A stretch of 64,000 nucleotides of DNA from Strongylocentrotus droebachiensis (taxonomy: Eukaryota; Echinodermata; Echinoidea; Camarodonta; Strongylocentrotidae): contig JAVYIG010007193.1 in assembly GCA_035222895.1 (NCBI GenBank), positions 41,743 to 105,742 of the forward strand. The letters are read 5' to 3'. The translations under genes were made by a program, and so were the position numbers. The notes under the pieces were generated by a model, which searched no databases, was not told the DNA's origin, and saw nothing but the letters and a program-made list of their open reading frames with translations. Shown here piece after piece: positions 63,165 through 64,000 of the stretch. The stretch's first letter is position 1. Each line of letters begins with the position of its first letter.

Positions 63165-63676
63165 CTCAGGGGGTGCCGAAAGACCACCGAAGGAAATATT
63201 GTCCGATTGCTCCCCAAGTCATGTTTCAGAGATCGTTGGTCGTTGTTTCCCTCGTTATTATCAGTATCATCTTTATAATGAAGATCAAGCAAACACATCA
63301 GGATAAAAACACACATTTGGCCTGCCACAGAAAACAAAACCGTTCTAAACTATACGAAAACATGACAAAAAGCATGGACAACCATCATGACCAAAATCTT
63401 AAAGTTTGGGTTTTGATATGACTGTTTCACTTCGCAGCTTACACCTTAGTGACACCGCAGAAACCGACTCCACATCAACTCAAATCTGACCGATTTGGGG
63501 GCGTTTTTTTTTTTTTTTGGGGGGGGGGGGGAGGGGAGGACTATTAGGGTCCGGTGTCGGTCTTGTTCGTTTTACTGATGTATGGTATTTAGAAGATACA
63601 CTCCATCCTCCAAGCAGAGCTCCCTGAAGAAAGGTGAAAATCCCAATAGTTGACCATGGGGGGGGGGGGGGGGGGT

Positions 63677-63713
<37 letters not shown>

Positions 63714-63781
63714 GGGGGGGGCCTCTGTAATTATCCCCCAATGTCATGCATATGTTTATGATAAAATGCCCACCATAACTT
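63165..63781. other. Right-edge intron with G-rich tracts
   Basis: Holds a T run joined to a G run at 63507-63530 and a G tract of about 60 bases with two T interruptions at 63659-63720. No exon upstream of the P-loop exon was recognised. Confidence 0.55.
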
Positions 63782-64000
63782 TGTTATTCCTGACTCATTT
63801 TTCCTGATTGAGGTGTCATATGAAAGAGCAGCAATTGAATTGAACTTTCTAGAAATGTGATTTTCTCTTTGAAATTCAGATACCACCCGCCAAATGACTT
63901 TTTTGTTTCCTCTCCTCGAATTGTTTTGAGTCACCCATGCGTGGAATATGCAACATATGAGTTGCATCAAATAAAAGAAGAGGATCTTAGCTTTACAAAT
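63782..64000 (+). repeat. Dispersed repeat, copy 2 (cut by the window edge)
   Basis: Direct-orientation copy of 29749-29965, with the same order of phrases, and small insertions and substitutions. It runs to the last base of the window, so its right end is unknown. Confidence 0.75.

Noticed and set aside
63041..63337. 98 codon minus-strand frame over the P-loop exon
   Set aside because: It reads the exon in the wrong frame. The frames with RLMLAG and QERVGKTS motifs are the coding ones.

Overview
The window is eukaryotic, AT-rich, non-coding-dominated genomic DNA. It holds one large split gene on the minus strand, and very many transposable elements lie in and around it. A Roc-COR GTPase with C-terminal death domains, LINEs of the CR1/L2 and Tx1/L1 groups, piggyBac-, mariner-, pogo- and Mutator-like non-autonomous elements, and long G runs together suggest a marine invertebrate deuterostome, most likely an echinoderm such as a sea urchin. 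That assignment is inference; no species-specific marker was seen.

Layout. Bases 1-3740 are non-coding with simple repeats. Bases 3741-16440 are a head-to-tail array of a roughly 1.28 kb repeat. Several younger elements have split it: a Tx1-type LINE that itself holds a CR1-like LINE (5488-8716), an unidentified 1.2 kb insert (9440-10675), a TA-flanked foldback element (12014-13109), a pogo-like MITE (13749-13938) and a TTAA-flanked piggyBac-like element (14198-15856). Bases 16450-21978 are gene-poor and hold an unusual palindromic MITE (19196-19431) and a 58 bp direct repeat pair 1.49 kb apart.

From 21979 to 63164, on the minus strand, 22 exons can be assembled into the 3' part of one gene, with reading phase agreeing at every junction. 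In coding order they encode the Roc P-loop, switch I, a loop region with a duplicated exon pair, the WDFAGQ switch II, the THRE G4 motif, a complete COR domain, a Cys/His-containing region, a death domain, a linker and a second, divergent death domain with the stop codon. The 5' part (perhaps leucine-rich repeats) lies beyond the right edge. No kinase domain follows COR, so this is not an LRRK or DAPK orthologue. The only coding lesion seen is one extra base inside the P-loop exon.

The introns hold most of the other features: a nearly complete CR1/L2-type LINE with ORF1, endonuclease and RT (23.3-27.8 kb); a 5'-truncated LINE (32.05-34.39 kb); a decayed Gypsy-type RT fragment interrupted by both a LINE tail and a Mutator-like foldback element (35.47-37.83 kb); a Tx1-type LINE (42.4-46.57 kb); several LINE tails; and a near-perfect 169 bp hairpin (54926-55094). 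Because the hairpin lies in an intron it should be transcribed with the host gene, and in that strand two of its three mismatches become G-U pairs. No rRNA, tRNA, CRISPR array or prokaryotic gene was seen.
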